This document shows, piece after piece, positions 5,866-7,531 of a DNA stretch of 7,531 bases (its first letter is position 1; each line of letters opens with the position of its first letter). The position numbers were made by a program, and so were the translations under genes. Below the pieces are notes generated by a model. It was not told the DNA's origin, searched no databases, and saw only the letters and a list, made by a program, of their open reading frames with translations. Origin of the DNA: DATESZ01 sp035283845 (GTDB lineage Bacteria; Desulfobacterota; Syntrophia; Syntrophales; JACQWR01); contig DATESZ010000081.1 in NCBI GenBank assembly GCA_035283845.1, positions 1-7,531 on the forward strand, written 5' to 3'.

Positions 5866-6068
5866 TGATGCACGGCAGAAATTGGCCAAAAGCTCCAATC
5901 GCCGATCCCAGCTTATGATGTCCGCTCAGTCTGCATGGCTTCCTTGTAAGCCAAAAAACGTCAGGAAAAGCCTCTGATGTCTGAAAGCTGCAGTTTTGCT
6001 GCCGTTCCCTGATGGAAAGCCATCGGCGGCAACCGACCCTAACCTGCCGATCAGTGGAAAAATCGGAT
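5866..6068. other. Non-coding tail of the inserted segment
   Basis: No convincing gene. The stretch holds several small inverted repeats, including ATCGGC (6022-6027) / GCCGAT (6046-6051) and a GCAG / CTGC pair around 5990-6002. An open frame from 6012 runs into the tcmP remainder, but its first 19 residues are unrelated to TcmP and no Shine-Dalgarno precedes it. The right end of the insertion lies at about 6068, directly before the TTA-TTT-AAC codons of tcmP. I see no terminal repeat there that matches the IS ends. Confidence 0.4.
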
Positions 6069-6659
6069 TTATTTAACGATAAGGATGAGGGGAATGTTCA
6101 TTCTCTGGAAAAGGCTATCGCTGAAATCCCCGGAATTGAGACTTTAAAATTTAAACCCCAGGTGGAGAATGAAGAAGTCGGTCAAGAAATTGTGAAGATG
6201 TTTGAAGAAATGCAGTTCGTACCCACCCTATTTTTTGTTGATCCCTGGGGATATAAAGGGCTTTCGCTTCGTCTGGTCAATTCTGTCTTGAAAGATTGGG
6301 GATGCGACTGCATTTTCTTTTTCAATTACAACCGGATCAACATGGGCATGAGCAATCCCATGGTCAAGCAGCATATGGATTCTCTTTTCGGTGAGGAGAG
6401 AGCAGACATATTGAGACCGAAACTTAACTGGTGTAATGCCCGGCGACGGGAATTGATGATCATTGAAGAGCTATGCCAGGCGATCAAATCATATGGAAGC
6501 CGCTTTACCCTGCTTTTCAGATTCAGGGATGCGACTGGGAAACGGACAAGTCATCACCTGATTTTTGTCAGCAAGAACTTCCGCGGATACGATATCATGA
6601 AGGAGATTATGGCAAAGGAGAGCTCAGGGGCCGAGCAGCGTCCCCTCATTCGAATATAG
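6069..6659 (+). pseudogene. tcmP: Middle fragment of tcmP, resuming after the insertion
   Basis: From 6069 the reading L-F-N-D-K-D-E-G-N continues TcmP exactly where the 5' fragment (ending L-I-T-L) left off. It carries the family core: F-V-P-T-L-F-F-V-D-P-W-G-Y-K-G-L-S, comparable to a methyltransferase motif IV; F-F-F-N-Y-N-R-I-N-M-G; H-M-D-S-L-F-G-E-E-R; and S-H-H-L-I-F-V-S-K. It runs in frame with an ATG at 6012 inside the inserted DNA, but that start has no ribosome-binding site. After E-Q (6636-6638) the frame is lost and a stop follows at 6659, so this fragment lacks both the N-terminal motif I and the C-terminal domain. Confidence 0.82.
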
Positions 6660-6948
6660 CCCTGCGGATTTTCTGCCGAAACAGAGCCTGCTGTTTCAAC
6701 TGTCAAGGCCACTCGAAGATCTGCAGGGCAGGCTCCTGGAATCTTACGCAGGGCAGACTCTGCCTATGAGGACGATATACGAAGGGCACAGCGTCGATAC
6801 TCCTTACATCGCTTCGAATTACAAAGAAGCATTGAAAAATCTGGAAAATGATGGAAAGATAACCGCAAGAAAATCCGACGGATCAAAACGAAGAAAAGGG
6901 ACATTTGCCGACGATGTGCTCGCAACATTTCCTGATAGGAAAGAGTGA
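6640..6948 (+). pseudogene. tcmP: 3' fragment of tcmP in a shifted frame
   Basis: In the frame beginning V-P-S-F-E-Y-S-P-A-D the C-terminal part of TcmP is intact: L-L-F-Q-L-S-R-P-L-E-D-L, then Y-A-G-Q-T-L-P-M-R-T-I-Y-E-G-H, N-Y-K-E-A-L-K-N-L, and a closing K-R-R-K-G-T-F-A-D-D-V-L-A-T-F. The last part reads like a small winged-helix-type unit. The change of frame relative to the middle fragment equals a loss of two bases (or a gain of one) near 6639. Restoring it and removing the insertion would give a protein of about 378 residues, the family's usual size. The stop is two bases before the next gene, which speaks for former translational coupling. Confidence 0.82.
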
Positions 6949-6950
6949 AG

Positions 6951-7531
6951 ATGGCTGCAAATTCAACGATTGAATGGACGGAATCCACCTGGAACCCGGT
7001 GACCGGCTGCACCAAGATCAGCGAGGGATGCGCCCATTGCTATGCCGAACGTATGGCCCTCCGGCTCAAGGCGATGGGACAGAAAAACTACGTCAACGGG
7101 TTTCTGATGACCTTGCATCCTCATGCCTTGAACATTCCTTTGAAATGGAAAAATCCCCATATGATCTTTGTCAATTCCATGGGCGATCTTTTTCACAATG
7201 AGGTTCCCCTTTCCTTCACTCAACAGGTCTTTGAAGTAATGAACAATGCGTATCGGCACCGGTTTCAGATTCTTACCAAGAGGGCGGAACGTCTTGCCGA
7301 CCTTGCGCCGTCGCTGAACTGGACTGAGAACATTTGGATGGGGGTGACGGTGGAAAGCGCCGCCTACCTTTACCGGCTTGAATATCTGCGCAATGTAACG
7401 GCCGCCGTCAGATTCCTTTCTCTCGAACCGCTGTTAAGTCCAATGCCCGATATGGATCTTACGAAGATCGACTGGGTGATCGTCGGCGGGGAAAGCGGCC
7501 CCGGCGCCCGGCCAATGAACAAAAGCTGGGT
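6951..7531 (+). CDS. DUF5131 / phage Gp37-Gp68-type three-Cys protein (3' end outside the window)
   Basis: The frame from the ATG at 6951 stays open for 193 codons to the window edge. The N-terminus I-E-W-T-E-S-T-W-N-P-V-T-G-C-T-K-I-S-E-G-C-A-H-C-Y-A-E holds three cysteines, Cys20, Cys27 and Cys30 (C-x6-C-x2-C), the signature that gave its partner TcmP its name. Further family blocks are F-V-N-S-M-G-D-L-F-H, I-L-T-K-R-A-E-R, W-M-G-V-T-V-E, F-L-S-L-E-P-L-L and I-V-G-G-E-S-G-P-G-A-R-P. The cysteines and the barrel-like strand pattern suggest a metal or Fe-S site akin to radical-SAM proteins, but the spacing is not the standard C-x3-C-x2-C and the reaction is unknown. An AGGAAAG sequence lies just before the start. 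It is still open although its partner gene is broken. Confidence 0.9.
   Translation, partial: MAANSTIEWTESTWNPVTGCTKISEGCAHCYAERMALRLKAMGQKNYVNGFLMTLHPHALNIPLKWKNPHMIFVNSMGDLFHNEVPLSFTQQVFEVMNNAYRHRFQILTKRAERLADLAPSLNWTENIWMGVTVESAAYLYRLEYLRNVTAAVRFLSLEPLLSPMPDMDLTKIDWVIVGGESGPGARPMNKSW

Noticed and set aside
5586..5873. Minus-strand open frame over the end of the channel gene
   Set aside because: Shadow of the beta-barrel gene: Pro/Arg/Cys-rich translation without a fold-like pattern, and no start signal.
5982..6060. attC-like recombination site at the right end of the inserted DNA
   Set aside because: There are inverted repeats, but no GTTRRRY/RYYYAAC pair in the needed arrangement, and no integrase or cassette array nearby.
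6012..6068. True start of a shortened TcmP at the ATG at 6012
   Set aside because: No Shine-Dalgarno, the first 19 codons are foreign non-coding DNA, motif I is missing, and the frame breaks at 6639.
1..7531. CRISPR array, tRNA or rRNA genes
   Set aside because: I saw no regularly spaced direct repeats, no cloverleaf-like segment and no rRNA-like sequence.

Overview
The window looks like a Gram-negative chromosome segment, most probably Desulfobacterota/Deltaproteobacteria-like (for example a syntroph or sulfate-reducer relative). The grounds are a periplasmic AMIN-amidase-LysM cell-wall hydrolase, tripartite tricarboxylate (TTT) transporter genes with a Bug-type binding protein, and an outer-membrane beta-barrel gene. 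The taxonomic call is an inference from gene content, not from a marker gene.

Left part, minus strand (1-3295): two blocks run leftward. The first transcribed is the amidase (3187-1817), from a good sigma70-like promoter at 3215-3243. It is coupled by an ATGA overlap to a small exported protein of unknown function (1820-1344). After a 117-bp gap holding a possible promoter and a strong Shine-Dalgarno sequence come a TctC-type solute-binding protein (1226-183) and the first 38 codons of TctA (114-1, cut by the window edge). No TctB gene lies between them.

Middle (3188-3589): about 400 bp without a gene, holding the amidase promoter, a very GC-rich imperfect palindrome near 3311-3358, and several smaller inverted repeats.

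Right part, plus strand (3590-7531): this was a two-gene unit made of TcmP (three-Cys-motif partner protein, methyltransferase-like) followed at 3-bp distance by its partner, a DUF5131 (phage Gp37/Gp68-type) protein with a Cys-x6-Cys-x2-Cys motif. tcmP is now broken. After its 86th codon comes an IS1595-family insertion sequence (3848-4855, apparently intact, 14-bp perfect terminal inverted repeats). Then follow about 1.2 kb of unrelated DNA carrying a complete OmpK/Tsx-like outer-membrane channel gene (5012-5818) with its own promoter. tcmP homology then resumes at the very next expected codon (about 6069) and is broken again by a frameshift near 6639. The DUF5131 gene is open to the window edge.

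The most interesting points are: the near-seamless split of tcmP by an IS plus an outer-membrane-channel cargo, with no recognisable target duplication; a duplicate of the IS end that overlaps the transposase start codon; the orphaned but still open DUF5131 partner; and the coupled unknown secreted protein behind the amidase.
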